A stretch of DNA of 64,000 nt from Gammaproteobacteria bacterium (GCA_018828385.1 JAHJVE010000008.1:62001-126000), one strand, 5' to 3'. Positions 54,431 through 63,798 are shown, counted from the stretch's first letter. Notes: generated from the sequence alone by a model not told the origin. Made by a program: numbers and translations.

Positions 54431-56962
54431 ATGATTGAAGTGAAACTTACCCGGCGTGATTTCATCAAGAGCAACGCAGTCGTGGCGGCCGCAAGCGTCG
54501 CCGGCATCAGCGTGCCGAGCGCCGTCCTGGCGCAGCAAAAAGGCAGGGACGACGGCGTGCGCTGGGACAAGGGCGCCTGTCGCTATTGCGGCACCGGCTG
54601 CGGTGTTCTGGTCGGGGTCAAGGACGGGCGCATCGTCGCCACCCAGGGCGACCCCGAGGCGCCGGTCAATCGCGGCCTCAACTGCATCAAGGGTTACTTC
54701 CTCTCGAAGATCCAGTACGGCAAGGATCGACTGACCCAGCCCCTGCTCCGCATGAAGGATGGCAAGTTCGACAAGAACGGCGAATTCCAGCCGATCAGCT
54801 GGGAAAAGGCTTTCGACATCATGGAAGAGAAAGCCAAGGCTGCCTTGAAGAAAGGCGGCCCGCGCAACATCGCCATGTTCGGCTCCGGCCAGTGGACCAT
54901 CTGGGAAGGCTATGCCGCGGCCAAACTGTTCAAGGCCGGCTTCCGCTCCAACAACATCGACCCCAATGCCCGTCACTGCATGGCCTCGGCCGTAGCCGGC
55001 TTCATGCGTACCTTCGGCATCGACGAGCCGATGGGCTGCTACGACGACATCGAGCATGCCGATGCCTTTGTGCTGTGGGGCTCGAACATGGCCGAAATGC
55101 ACCCCATCCTCTGGTCGCGCGTCACCGACCGTCGGCTGAGCGCCAAGCACGTCAAAGTCCATGTCCTGTCCACCTTTACCCATCGTTCCTGCGAACTGGC
55201 CGACAACCAGCTGATCTTCAATCCGCAGTCGGACCTGGCGATCCTCAATTACATCGCCAACTACATCATCCAGTCCGGCGCGGTTAACAAGGAATTTGTC
55301 GCCAAGCACGTCAATTTCGCCAAGGGCGTCACCGACATCGGCTACGGCCTGCGTCCGAACCATCCTCTGGAACAGGCGGCCGGCAACAACGGCTATCCTG
55401 GCGCCGACGGCAAGCCCAAGGGCAATCCGGGCAAGAGTTCGCCGATCACCTTCGATGAGTTCGCCGCCTTCGTCGCCGAATACACGCTCGACAAGGCGCA
55501 CGAAATTTCCGGCGTGCCGAAAGACCGGCTCGAGGCACTGGCCAAAACCTACGCCGATCCGAAGACCAGGGTCACATCCTTCTGGACCATGGGTTTCAAC
55601 CAGCACACCCGGGGTACCTGGGTGAACAACATGGTCTACAACGTCCATTTGCTGGTCGGCAAGATTTCCGAGCCGGGCAACAGCCCCTTCTCGCTGACTG
55701 GCCAGCCTTCGGCTTGCGGCACGGCACGCGAAGTCGGCACCTTTGCCCACCGCCTGCCGGCCGACATGGTCGTCGGCAACCCGAAGCACCGCGAGATTTC
55801 GGAAGGCATCTGGAAGCTGCCGGCCGGCACCATTCCCGACTGGGTCGGTGCCCATGCCGTGCTGCAGTCGCGCTTGCTCAAGGACGGCAAGATCAATTTC
55901 TACTGGACGACGACGACCAACAACATGCAGGCCGGGCCGAACGTCAACGGCGAGGTTTATCCCGGCTGGCGCAACCCCGACAACTTCATCGTCGTTTCCG
56001 ACTGCTATCCGACGGTATCGGCGATGTCGGCCGACCTCGTGCTGCCCTCGGCGATGTGGATGGAGAAGGAGGGGGCCTACGGCAACGCCGAGCGCCGCAC
56101 GCAGTTCTGGCGGCAGCAGGTGCGGGCGCCGGGCGAGGCAATGTCCGACCTCTGGCAATACATTGAATTCTCCAAGCGCTTCACGACCGATGACGTGTGG
56201 CCGGCCGAGTTGCTCGCCAAGAATCCGAGCTACCGGGGCAAGTCGCTGTTCCAGATTCTCTACGCCAACGGCCAGGTCAATGCCTTCCCGCTGGAGCAGA
56301 CGGCCAAGGGCTTCGACAATGTCGAATCGCAGCAGCTGGGCTTCTATCTGCAGAAGGGTCTGTTCGAGGAATACGCCCGCTTCGGTCGCGGCAAGGCCCA
56401 CGATCTGGCCAACTTCGACGACTATCACAAGGCACGCGGCCTGCGCTGGCCGGTGGTCGACGGCAAGGAAACGCTGTGGCGCTTCCGCGAGGGCTACGAT
56501 CCTTACGTGAAGGCCGGCGAAGGCGTCCGCTTCTACGGCAAACCCGACGGCAAGGCGGTGGTTTTCGCCCTGCCCTATCAGCCGGCGGCCGAGATGCCCG
56601 ATGCCGAATACGATCTCTGGCTGTGTACCGGCCGGGTGCTCGAACACTGGCACACCGGTTCGATGACCCGGCGCGTGCCGGAGTTGTACAAGGCGGTGCC
56701 CGATGCTGTCGTCTTCATGAATCCACAGGATGCCAAGAAGCGCGGCCTGGTCCGCAACGACGTCGTCAAGCTCGCCTCGCGGCGCGGCGAGATCCAGTTG
56801 CGGGTTGAAACCAAGGGGCGCAACAAGCCGCCGGTCGGGCTCGTTTTTGTGCCTTTCTTCGATGAACATCGTCTGGTCAACAAGCTGACCCTGGATGCCA
56901 CCTGTCCGATCTCGAAAGAGACCGACTTCAAGAAGTGTGCGTGCAAGGTGGTCAAGGCCTGA
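54431..56962 (+). CDS. napA: Periplasmic nitrate reductase catalytic subunit
   Basis: NapA (843 aa) reduces nitrate to nitrite with a bis-MGD molybdenum cofactor and one [4Fe-4S] cluster. A Tat signal ([11 protein letters not shown]) begins at residue 7; the cluster cysteines are in [10 protein letters not shown] near 50 and NCIKGYF near 83; the Mo-ligand cysteine is in [10 protein letters not shown] near 182. The C-terminal MGD-binding domain includes [16 protein letters not shown]. It is exported folded to the periplasm and partners with NapB. The ATG at 54431 was chosen over upstream frame extension, which overlaps napD. Confidence 0.98.
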   Translation: MIEVKLTRRDFIKSNAVVAAASVAGISVPSAVLAQQKGRDDGVRWDKGACRYCGTGCGVLVGVKDGRIVATQGDPEAPVNRGLNCIKGYFLSKIQYGKDRLTQPLLRMKDGKFDKNGEFQPISWEKAFDIMEEKAKAALKKGGPRNIAMFGSGQWTIWEGYAAAKLFKAGFRSNNIDPNARHCMASAVAGFMRTFGIDEPMGCYDDIEHADAFVLWGSNMAEMHPILWSRVTDRRLSAKHVKVHVLSTFTHRSCELADNQLIFNPQSDLAILNYIANYIIQSGAVNKEFVAKHVNFAKGVTDIGYGLRPNHPLEQAAGNNGYPGADGKPKGNPGKSSPITFDEFAAFVAEYTLDKAHEISGVPKDRLEALAKTYADPKTRVTSFWTMGFNQHTRGTWVNNMVYNVHLLVGKISEPGNSPFSLTGQPSACGTAREVGTFAHRLPADMVVGNPKHREISEGIWKLPAGTIPDWVGAHAVLQSRLLKDGKINFYWTTTTNNMQAGPNVNGEVYPGWRNPDNFIVVSDCYPTVSAMSADLVLPSAMWMEKEGAYGNAERRTQFWRQQVRAPGEAMSDLWQYIEFSKRFTTDDVWPAELLAKNPSYRGKSLFQILYANGQVNAFPLEQTAKGFDNVESQQLGFYLQKGLFEEYARFGRGKAHDLANFDDYHKARGLRWPVVDGKETLWRFREGYDPYVKAGEGVRFYGKPDGKAVVFALPYQPAAEMPDAEYDLWLCTGRVLEHWHTGSMTRRVPELYKAVPDAVVFMNPQDAKKRGLVRNDVVKLASRRGEIQLRVETKGRNKPPVGLVFVPFFDEHRLVNKLTLDATCPISKETDFKKCACKVVKA

Positions 56963-57035
56963 GCGACAACGAGGCAATCAGGGAGTGCCGGCGCGGGCGG
57001 GCAAGGGGCTCGCCCGCGACTGGCTGAACTGAACC

Positions 57036-57917
57036 GTGAATGACATGAAACCAATTTCCCCAAAAAGCGGCATGGCCCGCCGCCAGTTCTTTTTCGACTC
57101 GGCCAAGATGGCTTGCGGCGTCGGCCTGCTGGGCCTCGGCCTCGGGCTTTATGCCAAGCAGTCCAAGGCCCTGCCGGCGCTTGCCTTGCGCCCGCCGGGC
57201 GCCTTGCCGGAAGATGACTTCCTCGGCGCCTGCATCCGTTGCGGACTCTGCGTGCGCGACTGCCCGTACAACACCCTCGAACTGGCCAAGCCGGAAACGC
57301 CGGTGGCCACCGGTACGCCGTACTTCACCGCGCGCAACATTCCCTGCGAGATGTGTGAAGACATTCCCTGCGTCAAGGCCTGCCCGACCGGCGCGCTCGA
57401 CCACGGCCTGACCGACATCAACCAGTCGAAGATGGGCGTGGCGGTGCTCATCGATCACGAAACCTGCCTCAATTTTCTCGGCCTGCGCTGCGACGTCTGC
57501 TATCGCGTCTGCCCGGTCATCGACAAGGCGATCACCCTCGACATGGTGCCCAATCCGCGCACCGGCCGCCACGCCATGTTCCTGCCGACGGTGCATTCGG
57601 CCGACTGCACCGGCTGCGGCAAATGTGAAAAATCCTGCGTCCTCGAAGAGGCGGCGATCCGTGTGCTGCCGCCCGGACTGGCCAAGGGCGAACTCGGCAA
57701 GCACTACCGGCTCGGCTGGGAGGAGCAGGAAAAGGCCGGCCATTCGCTGATCGACGAATCGAAAATGCTCGACTTGCCCGACCGCATGCCGGAAGGCGCC
57801 AGCTTGCCCGGCCACTACGATCCGGCCAGCGGACAGACTGCCCCGTTGCGCGGGATGCCGGGCAGCGAGGCCGGGGTCATGCCCAGCCTGCCGCCGGGCT
57901 TGGGAGACAAGCCATGA
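57036..57917 (+). CDS. napG: Ferredoxin-type protein NapG
   Basis: NapG (293 aa) is a periplasmic protein with four [4Fe-4S] clusters that passes electrons from NapH. A Tat-type motif (ARRQFFFDSAKMA) is near residue 14; cysteine clusters are CIRCGLCVRDCP, CEMCEDIPCVKACP, CDVCYRVCP and CTGCGKCEKSCV. The C-terminal ~70 residues form a proline/glycine-rich tail beyond the last cluster, longer than in E. coli NapG. The GTG at 57036 is taken as start; an ATG at 57045 is an alternative. It overlaps napH by 4 bp. Confidence 0.95.
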   Translation: MNDMKPISPKSGMARRQFFFDSAKMACGVGLLGLGLGLYAKQSKALPALALRPPGALPEDDFLGACIRCGLCVRDCPYNTLELAKPETPVATGTPYFTARNIPCEMCEDIPCVKACPTGALDHGLTDINQSKMGVAVLIDHETCLNFLGLRCDVCYRVCPVIDKAITLDMVPNPRTGRHAMFLPTVHSADCTGCGKCEKSCVLEEAAIRVLPPGLAKGELGKHYRLGWEEQEKAGHSLIDESKMLDLPDRMPEGASLPGHYDPASGQTAPLRGMPGSEAGVMPSLPPGLGDKP

Positions 57918-58804
57918 GCGCCAAGCGGATCGGCGCCGAGGCGGTGGCGGAAAAAGGCTGGCTGCGAGCCCATCGCTGGCTGATCCTGCGCCGGATCTCG
58001 CAGCTCGGCATTCTCGGCCTGTTCCTGCTCGGGCCCTTGGCCGGGATCTGGATCGTCAAGGGCAACCTCAACTACAGCTTGACCCTCGATCTGTTGCCGC
58101 TGACCGATCCCTACGTCGCGCTGCAGTCGGCCATGACCGGCCACTTACCGGAAAAGCTCGGGCTGATCGGCGTCGGCATCGCCCTGGCGTTCTACCTGGT
58201 GGTCGGTGGGCGCGTCTATTGCAGCTGGGTCTGCCCGGTCAACCTGGTCACCGATGCCGCCGGCTGGCTGCGCGACCGGCTCGGCATCAAGGGCAGTACC
58301 CACCTGTCGCGCAAGACGCGCTACTGGATACTGGGCATGACGCTGCTCGGCTCGGCGCTCAGCGGCGTGGTGCTGTGGGAACTGATCAATCCGGTTTCGA
58401 TGCTGCATCGCGGCCTGATTTTTGGCTTCGGCGCGGCGTGGACCGTCGTACTTGCCGTGTTCCTGTTCGACCTGTTCGTGATGAGCCGTGGCTGGTGTGG
58501 CCATCTTTGCCCGGTCGGTGCCTTCTACAGCCTGCTTGGCCGGTGGAGCCCGTTGCGGGTCTCGGCCCCGGCCCGCGCCGCCTGCAACGACTGCATGGAT
58601 TGCTTCGCGGTCTGCCCCGAACCGCAGGTCATTCGCCCGGCCCTGAAAGGTGAGGGAGAAGGTATCGGCCCGGTCATCCTGGCCGCCAATTGCACCAATT
58701 GCGGACGTTGCATCGATGTTTGTTCGAAGGAGGTCTTTACTTTCGGACTGCGTTTCAACAACCCGGTTTCGACGGCGTCGGCGGCGCCGGATGAAAACCT
58801 TTGA
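57914..58804 (+). CDS. napH: Quinol dehydrogenase membrane component NapH
   Basis: NapH (296 aa) is an inner membrane protein with four predicted helices and C-terminal ferredoxin motifs (CNDCMDCFAVCPEP and CTNCGRCIDVCSKE). Two cytoplasmic/loop motifs of the CxxxCP type are visible (CSWVCPVN, CGHLCPVG), as in NapH/NosR-like proteins. With NapG it forms a quinol-oxidising unit feeding NapAB. Because no napC is present in this operon, NapGH is the likely main electron route here. Confidence 0.95.
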   Translation: MSAKRIGAEAVAEKGWLRAHRWLILRRISQLGILGLFLLGPLAGIWIVKGNLNYSLTLDLLPLTDPYVALQSAMTGHLPEKLGLIGVGIALAFYLVVGGRVYCSWVCPVNLVTDAAGWLRDRLGIKGSTHLSRKTRYWILGMTLLGSALSGVVLWELINPVSMLHRGLIFGFGAAWTVVLAVFLFDLFVMSRGWCGHLCPVGAFYSLLGRWSPLRVSAPARAACNDCMDCFAVCPEPQVIRPALKGEGEGIGPVILAANCTNCGRCIDVCSKEVFTFGLRFNNPVSTASAAPDENL

Positions 58805-58834
58805 TCAGCCCGTTTTAAAGGAGGAGCGCCCATC

Positions 58835-59323
58835 ATGAACAATTCACTGAAGACGACGTTTGCCGTTCTGGCCGCGCTGGCCTGCTGGACGCTGGCCGCT
58901 CCCGGCATGGCCGGTGAGGTGCCGAAAGCCCTGCGCGGCACCGATGTCGCGGCGCCGGACCCGGCCCCGGACGCCAAGAAATTCCTTGGCGGCAAGCCGG
59001 GCGGACAGGAAAAGGTAGCTCGCACTTTCCGCGATCAACCGCCGGTCATTCCGCATGCAGTCGAGAATTTCGACGAGATCACGCTGGACGAAAACCAGTG
59101 CCTGAGCTGCCACGGCGTCGACAACTACAAGAAAAAGAAAGCCCCGAAGGTCGGCGACAGCCATTTCCGCGACCGTGACGGCAAGTTGCTCGAACATGCC
59201 TCGGCGGCTCGCCACAACTGCACCCAGTGCCACGTCCAGCAGGTCGACGCGCCGCCGCTCGTCGACAACGATTTCAAGGGCGACCTGGTGGCCGGGAAGA
59301 GCGCCAAGGCGAGCAAGAAATAG
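58835..59323 (+). CDS. napB: Periplasmic nitrate reductase diheme cytochrome NapB
   Basis: NapB (162 aa) is the small diheme subunit that reduces NapA. A signal peptide (ending PGMAGE) is followed by two heme sites, CLSCHG near residue 89 and CTQCHVQ near 130, with the conserved FRDQPPVIPH segment. It follows AAGGAGGAGCGCC and is the last gene of napDAGHB. A hairpin terminator follows. Confidence 0.96.
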   Translation: MNNSLKTTFAVLAALACWTLAAPGMAGEVPKALRGTDVAAPDPAPDAKKFLGGKPGGQEKVARTFRDQPPVIPHAVENFDEITLDENQCLSCHGVDNYKKKKAPKVGDSHFRDRDGKLLEHASAARHNCTQCHVQQVDAPPLVDNDFKGDLVAGKSAKASKK

Positions 59324-59346
59324 AACTGATCGACGCGGGGAAAACG

Positions 59347-59372
59347 ACAAAGGGAGCCGCGGCTCCCTTTGT
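59347..59372 (+). terminator. Hairpin terminator after napB
   Basis: ACAAAGGGAGCC and GGCTCCCTTTGT form a perfect 12-bp stem with a 2-base loop. The T tail is short, so termination may be bidirectional but moderate. Confidence 0.7.
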
Positions 59373-59407
59373 TGCTGTCTGGCCGGCATTCCCGGCGGCC
59401 TAGCGGA

Positions 59408-59446
59408 TTGCTACGGTCAACCGGGAAAAATGGCCAAAAATGAAAT
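59408..59446 (+). repeat. Dispersed repeat copy 12 (between napB and rpoH), consensus form
   Basis: TTGCTACGGTCAACCGGG, an A5 tract, TGGCC, an A5 tract and TGAAAT. The two A tracts are exactly 10 bp apart. This copy matches the family consensus throughout and lies between two gene 3' ends. Confidence 0.95.
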
Positions 59447-59461
59447 GCGCCGAGCCGTCTT

Positions 59462-60322
59462 TCAGGCCTCGGCCAGCACGCCGCGCATCTTCTGCAGCGC
59501 CTTGACCTCGATCTGGCGAATCCGCTCAGCCGAAACATCGAACTCGGCGGCCAGGTCGTGCAGCGTGGCGGCTTCGCCTTCCGGCAACCAGCGGGCCTCG
59601 ACGATACGACGGCTACGCGGATCAAGCGTCGCCAGGGCTTCATGCAGCCCCTCATCTTGCAGGCGGGCGACTGCCTTGTTTTCCAGCACGCGGGTCGGCT
59701 CGTAACGCGAGTCGGCCAGATAATCGATCGGCGCAAAGGCCTCGTCGCCGTCGTCCGGATTGCCTTCGAGCGCGATGTCGCGGCCCGACAGGCGGGTTTC
59801 CATTTCGACCACTTCGTCCTGCTTGACGCCGAGGCGCGCCGCGACTTCAGCCGCCTGCGTGCCGGTCAGCGTGTCGATGCCTTCGTAATCGCTCTTCAGG
59901 CTACGCAGGTTGAAGAACAGCTTGCGCTGGGCCTTGGTCGTCGCCACTTTGACCAGACGCCAGTTCTTCAGGATGTACTCGTGAATCTCGGCCTTGATCC
60001 AGTGCATGGCAAACGACACCAGACGCACGCCGCGTGTCGGATCAAACCGTTTGACGGCCTTCATGAGGCCGATATTGCCTTCCTGGATGAGGTCGGCATG
60101 CGGCAGGCCGTAGCCGAGATAGCCACGGGCGATGGAGATGACGAGACGAAGATGCGAAAGCACGAGCTGACGCGCCGCTTCCACATCGCCTTCGTTGTGG
60201 AAACGCTCGGCCAGCCGGATTTCCTCGGCCTCGGCCAACATCGGATAACGGTTCGCCGCCTGGATATAGGCGTCGATGTTACCGACTGCTGACGGGATGG
60301 GAAGTGTCAGGGCATGGGTCAT
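59462..60322 (-). CDS. rpoH: RNA polymerase heat-shock sigma factor RpoH
   Basis: RpoH (sigma-32, 286 aa) directs transcription of heat-shock genes. Visible features are the -10 recognition region 2 (LVLSHLRLVISIARGYLGYGLPHADLIQEGNIGLMKA split across residues 50-90), FAMHWIKAEI, the RpoH box QRKLFFNLR near 132-140, and the region 4 helix-turn-helix near the C-terminus (LHDLAAEFDVSAERIRQIE). The ATG follows GGAGGACATTACGCT. A perfect CIRCE operator lies 35 bp upstream. Confidence 0.97.
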   Translation of the reverse strand: MTHALTLPIPSAVGNIDAYIQAANRYPMLAEAEEIRLAERFHNEGDVEAARQLVLSHLRLVISIARGYLGYGLPHADLIQEGNIGLMKAVKRFDPTRGVRLVSFAMHWIKAEIHEYILKNWRLVKVATTKAQRKLFFNLRSLKSDYEGIDTLTGTQAAEVAARLGVKQDEVVEMETRLSGRDIALEGNPDDGDEAFAPIDYLADSRYEPTRVLENKAVARLQDEGLHEALATLDPRSRRIVEARWLPEGEAATLHDLAAEFDVSAERIRQIEVKALQKMRGVLAEA

Positions 60323-60353
60323 AGCGTAATGTCCTCCTTCAAGTTACATCCAT

Positions 60354-60383
60354 ATATTAGCACTCGCTGCCTAGGAGTGCTAA
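60354..60383 (-). promoter_or_regulatory. rpoH promoter overlapping a perfect CIRCE (HrcA) operator
   Basis: TTAGCACTC (60357-60365), 9 bp, GAGTGCTAA (60375-60383) is the exact CIRCE element bound by the HrcA repressor. On the minus strand a -35-like TTAGCA and a -10-like TAATAT sit 18 bp apart within and beside it, so HrcA would block RNA polymerase directly. Confidence 0.92.
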
Positions 60384-60501
60384 GTGGGGAGACAGTTTCC
60401 CGATTTTTGCTGCTCGGGGCTGCCGTAGCCCCATTTGGCACACAAGCTGCTTCGAGTAATACCCCAGGGTCCTTCGCAATCTCAGCAATTTTCAAGACGT
60501 C

Positions 60502-62142
60502 ATGAAAACTCGTTACATCCATCCCATTGCAATCAAGGAAGAACTGGTCGAGCACGAGCAACTCCTGATTCGCGAAAGCATCAGCTTGCTGAGCCGCGGC
60601 CTGGAGCCCGACAAGGCGATTCGAGAAATGCTGCACCTTTTGTCCGAGTTGCTCGGCCTCAATCGCGGTCGGGTGGTTTTGCCTGATGGGCAAACGGGAG
60701 AGCTGGCCATTCGCGTCGCCTACGGCCTGACCCAACGTCAAATGGAGCGGGGCAGATACCGGATGGGTGAGGGGATCACCGGGCGCGTCATGCAATCCGG
60801 CGAAGTCCTGATCGTTCAGGACATCGACAATGAACCGGCTTACCTAGCCCGGGCAGTTGACCGGAGCGCCTTGCCGGAAGGCACGGTTTCCTTCATCGCC
60901 TTGCCGATCATGGTGGACCGCGTGATCGCCGGGGTGCTCGGCGTGCATCGCCTGCGTTCCCGGCGCCGCTCGCTGAGGGCGGATTTGCAGATTCTGCACA
61001 CGGTCGCGGAACTGATGGGGCAGATTTTCAAGATCAATCAATTGATCGAAAAACGCACGGCGTCGCTCAAGGAAGAAAACCGCTCTCTGCGCAGCGCCTT
61101 GCAGCAGAAAACCCTGAGCAAATCGAACTGGGGCATCATCGGCGAAGCGCCACAACTTATTTCCGCCCTCGACCAGCTCGAGCAGGTGGCGAGTACCGAA
61201 GCGACAGTCCTCCTGCTCGGCGAATCGGGCACCGGCAAGGAGTTGTTCGCCCGCGCTCTGCACCTGCAGAGTCCGCGTCGCGACAAGCCCTTCGTCAAGG
61301 TCAATTGTGCCGCCATTCCCGAAACGCTTTTCGAGGCAGAACTGTTCGGTCACGAAAAGGGGGCCTTCACCGGTGCCAGCCAGCAACGCATCGGGCGTTT
61401 CGAACAAGCCAACGGCGGCACGCTGTTCCTTGATGAAATCGGCGATCTTCCCTTGCCGGTGCAGGTCAAACTGCTCCGCGTGCTGCAGGAGCATGTCATC
61501 GAGCGCCTGGGCGGGCGCGGCGAAATCGCCGTCGATGTGCGCATCGTTGCCGCGACGCACCAGGACATGATGGCGCTGGTGCGCGCCGGAAGCTTCCGAC
61601 TTGATCTCTACTACCGGCTCAACGTCATCCCGATCCGCCTGCCGGCTCTGCGCGAGCGGCCGGGCGACATCAAGCTGCTCGTTCGCCATTTCGTTTCGCA
61701 GCTCAATCAGCGTCATCAGCGCAACATTTTGATCATGCCGCAGGGACTCAGCGGCCTGGTTTCCTATCCCTGGCCAGGCAATATCCGGCAGTTGTACAAC
61801 GTCCTCGAGCGCATCATCCTGCTCTCGCGCGGCGACGAAATTGACGAGGCGACGGTCGACTACGCGCTGATTACCGAAGCCCAGGGCCAGCCCATCGAAG
61901 CCTTGCCGGCGGCGGTGGTGAGCCGTCAGCCGTTGCCCGTGGCGGAGAGTTCCCACCCCGTCGTGCGCGGCCATCAGGCGATTGCTGTCGATGATCGGGA
62001 ACAGATTCACGCCGCACTCGTCCAGCACGGCGGTAACAAATCGAGAACGGCCAGGGCGCTGAACCTGACCTTGCGTCAGCTGAATTACCGGATCGAGATT
62101 CTCCGCATCGCCGTACCGGCCAAAAAATCAGCCAATTTGTAA
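60502..62142 (+). CDS. Sigma-54-dependent activator (NifA-type GAF-AAA-Fis)
   Basis: A 546-residue bacterial enhancer-binding protein. An N-terminal GAF domain (about residues 20-185) is the ligand sensor. The AAA+ domain follows with Walker A GESGTGKE (about 240-247), the sigma-54-contacting GAFTGA loop (about 287-292), Walker [11 protein letters not shown] and the R-finger region. The Fis-type helix-turn-helix ends the protein ([20 protein letters not shown]). The domain order equals NifA, but the target region lacks TGT-N10-ACA NifA sites. It directly precedes tandem palindromes and a sigma-54 promoter. The ligand is unknown. Confidence 0.95.
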   Translation: MKTRYIHPIAIKEELVEHEQLLIRESISLLSRGLEPDKAIREMLHLLSELLGLNRGRVVLPDGQTGELAIRVAYGLTQRQMERGRYRMGEGITGRVMQSGEVLIVQDIDNEPAYLARAVDRSALPEGTVSFIALPIMVDRVIAGVLGVHRLRSRRRSLRADLQILHTVAELMGQIFKINQLIEKRTASLKEENRSLRSALQQKTLSKSNWGIIGEAPQLISALDQLEQVASTEATVLLLGESGTGKELFARALHLQSPRRDKPFVKVNCAAIPETLFEAELFGHEKGAFTGASQQRIGRFEQANGGTLFLDEIGDLPLPVQVKLLRVLQEHVIERLGGRGEIAVDVRIVAATHQDMMALVRAGSFRLDLYYRLNVIPIRLPALRERPGDIKLLVRHFVSQLNQRHQRNILIMPQGLSGLVSYPWPGNIRQLYNVLERIILLSRGDEIDEATVDYALITEAQGQPIEALPAAVVSRQPLPVAESSHPVVRGHQAIAVDDREQIHAALVQHGGNKSRTARALNLTLRQLNYRIEILRIAVPAKKSANL

Positions 62143-62175
62143 ACAATTTGTGTACAAATTGATTTGTGCACAAAT
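62134..62175. promoter_or_regulatory. Tandem palindromic operators (upstream activating sites)
   Basis: Two clear palindromes: AATTTGT-GT-ACAAATT (62145-62160) and the perfect ATTTGTGCACAAAT (62162-62175). A third, imperfect site (62134-62149) precedes them. Spacing and position about 45-85 bp before the sigma-54 promoter fit enhancer sites for the adjacent activator. Confidence 0.7.
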
Positions 62176-62188
62176 TTCCAATTTCAAA

Positions 62189-62201
62189 TAAGTTATTGAT
62201 T
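62189..62201 (-). promoter_or_regulatory. IHF binding site
   Basis: On the minus strand AATCAATAACTTA is a perfect match to WATCAA-N4-TTR. It lies between the activator sites and the sigma-54 promoter, where IHF bends DNA to bring activator and polymerase together. Confidence 0.7.
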
Positions 62202-62219
62202 TAATTTAAAAATATCGCC

Positions 62220-62235
62220 TGGCATGCGGCTTGCG
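62220..62235 (+). promoter_or_regulatory. Sigma-54 promoter of the flavoprotein-rubredoxin operon
   Basis: TGGCATGCGGCTTGCG has GG (62221-62222) and GC (62233-62234) exactly 10 bp apart, as required for the -24/-12 elements; one mismatch to TGGCAC-N5-TTGC. It lies 55 bp before the flavoprotein ATG. Confidence 0.85.
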
Positions 62236-62290
62236 ATGGAAGAGACAAGCCAAACCCTGTGGGCTCAGCCCATCTGACCAGGAGAAATTC

Positions 62291-63484
62291 ATGCCCTCTT
62301 CCGCACTTGCCGTTCCGGTAGCCGATCAACTGATCCGCGACTACTCCCTCTCGCTATGCGCCTCGGAAGAAAGCCTAGCCGCTGTCCGCGAGGTCATCGC
62401 CGCCCAGTTGAAACCGAAGGTCCTCGACATCGATCTGAAGGCCGAATATCCGGAGGAGTTTCTCCGGGCGCTGGGCCGGGCCGGCGGTTTTCGCGGCGCC
62501 GTCGACGCCGAGTTCGGCGGCAACGATCTGGGCTTGAAGCACGTCATCCAGGTCATGGAGGAAGTCTCCAAGGAATGCATGTCGAGCGGCTTCCTGGTCT
62601 GGTGCCAGACTGCCTGCGCCCGCTACATCCAGCTTTCGGACAACGCCTGGGTGAAAAAGGAATTCCTGCCGCGCATTGCCGCCGGCGAGTTGCTGGTCGG
62701 CACCGGTCTCTCCAACACCATCAAGTCCTGCGACAACATCGAGGAATACCGCCTTTCGGCCAAGCGCGTCGAGGGCGGATACATCGTCAACGGCGTTTTG
62801 CCCTGGGTTTCCAACCTCGGCCCTGATCACTATTTCACCACTGGCTGCCCGGTGCGCAACGAGGACGGCAGCAACGACGGTCTGGTCTTCATCCTCGTCG
62901 ATTGCCAGCAGGCCGGCTTCAAGCTGGTCGATTGCGCCCACTTCATCGGCCTCGACGGGACGCGCACGCTGGCCTGCCAGTTCAAGGAGGTCTTCATTCC
63001 CGACAACATGGTGCTCGCCCAGCCCGACGAGTCGGCCGCCTACGTCAAGCGCATCAAGCCGGGCATGATCCTCGCCCAGATGGGCATGGGCCTCGGCCTG
63101 ATCGATGCCTGCAGCAAATTGATGGCGCAGTCGAACCGGACGTTGGCCCACGTCAATCAATACCTCGATGACCAGTTCGAGGACATCGAATCCGCGCTGG
63201 AGGAAGGCCGCGCCGCCACCTACGCCCTGGCCGATGAAGTGCAACAGGGCCCGGTGGCCGACCGGACGCTGGACATCCTCAAGCTCCGCCTGGCCGGTGG
63301 CGAGTTGTCAGTCCGTGCTGCCCACGCCGCCATGCTGCACCAGGGAGCCAAAGGTTACCTCGTGCGCAATGCCGCCCAACGCCGCCTGCGCGAAGCCTAT
63401 TTCGTTGCCATCGTGACCCCGGCCACCAAGCACCTGCGGCGCGAGATCGCCCGTATCGAGGACGGTTTGTCCTGCACCGCCTGA
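62291..63484 (+). CDS. Acyl-CoA dehydrogenase-like flavoprotein
   Basis: A 397-residue member of the acyl-CoA dehydrogenase superfamily: an N-terminal helical domain, middle beta-domain (LVGTGLSNTIKSCDN, then GGYIVNGVLPWVSNLG) and C-terminal four-helix domain (GAKGYLVRNAAQRRLREAYF). Where ordinary members have the IYEGT block with the catalytic glutamate, this one reads AIVTPATKHLRREI, so classical dehydrogenation is unlikely. Related flavoproteins without it include flavin-dependent monooxygenases (DszC/SfnB-like). It is driven by a sigma-54 promoter and followed by a rubredoxin, a plausible electron partner. The ATG follows GGAGAAATTC. Substrate unknown. Confidence 0.85.
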   Translation: MPSSALAVPVADQLIRDYSLSLCASEESLAAVREVIAAQLKPKVLDIDLKAEYPEEFLRALGRAGGFRGAVDAEFGGNDLGLKHVIQVMEEVSKECMSSGFLVWCQTACARYIQLSDNAWVKKEFLPRIAAGELLVGTGLSNTIKSCDNIEEYRLSAKRVEGGYIVNGVLPWVSNLGPDHYFTTGCPVRNEDGSNDGLVFILVDCQQAGFKLVDCAHFIGLDGTRTLACQFKEVFIPDNMVLAQPDESAAYVKRIKPGMILAQMGMGLGLIDACSKLMAQSNRTLAHVNQYLDDQFEDIESALEEGRAATYALADEVQQGPVADRTLDILKLRLAGGELSVRAAHAAMLHQGAKGYLVRNAAQRRLREAYFVAIVTPATKHLRREIARIEDGLSCTA

Positions 63485-63516
63485 ACCCAAACGCCACCCT
63501 TCACGAAAGAAAAAAC

Positions 63517-63699
63517 ATGTCTGAAGTTGCCCAAACGACCCAGTGGATCTGCAAGGTCTGCAACTGGATTTACGACGAAGTCGCCGGCGATCCCGAGCAT
63601 GGCCTCGCCCCCGGTACTGCCTTTGCCGACATTCCCGACGACTGGTATTGCCCGGAGTGCGGCGTGACCAAGGCTGATTTCGAAGCATTGACGTTCTGA
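63517..63699 (+). CDS. Rubredoxin
   Basis: A 60-residue rubredoxin with iron ligands Cys12, Cys15, Cys45 and Cys48 (CKVC and CPECG) and the aromatic pattern WIYDE and DDWYCP. It carries one electron at a time. It lies 32 bp after the flavoprotein gene and is presumably co-transcribed with it, suggesting that it feeds or drains electrons from that enzyme. Confidence 0.96.
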   Translation: MSEVAQTTQWICKVCNWIYDEVAGDPEHGLAPGTAFADIPDDWYCPECGVTKADFEALTF

Positions 63700-63798
63700 A
63701 GCGGTGCCGATTCTGCTGTACCGCACAAAGTTGGTGCCGGAATCAGACTGCCGATGCCGAGCAAACCGCAAAAAGGGCCGATAGAGCCCGCTCCGAAG

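Noticed and set aside
54371..56977. 868-codon open frame antisense to napA, and similar long antisense frames over the SNF2, argS and ureC genes
   Set aside because: They are mirror frames caused by GC-rich third positions in real genes, have no family motifs and no ribosome binding sites.
62134..62175. NifA upstream activating sequences before the flavoprotein operon
   Set aside because: No TGT-N10-ACA spacing exists; the palindromes have a different spacing, so a nif assignment is not supported.
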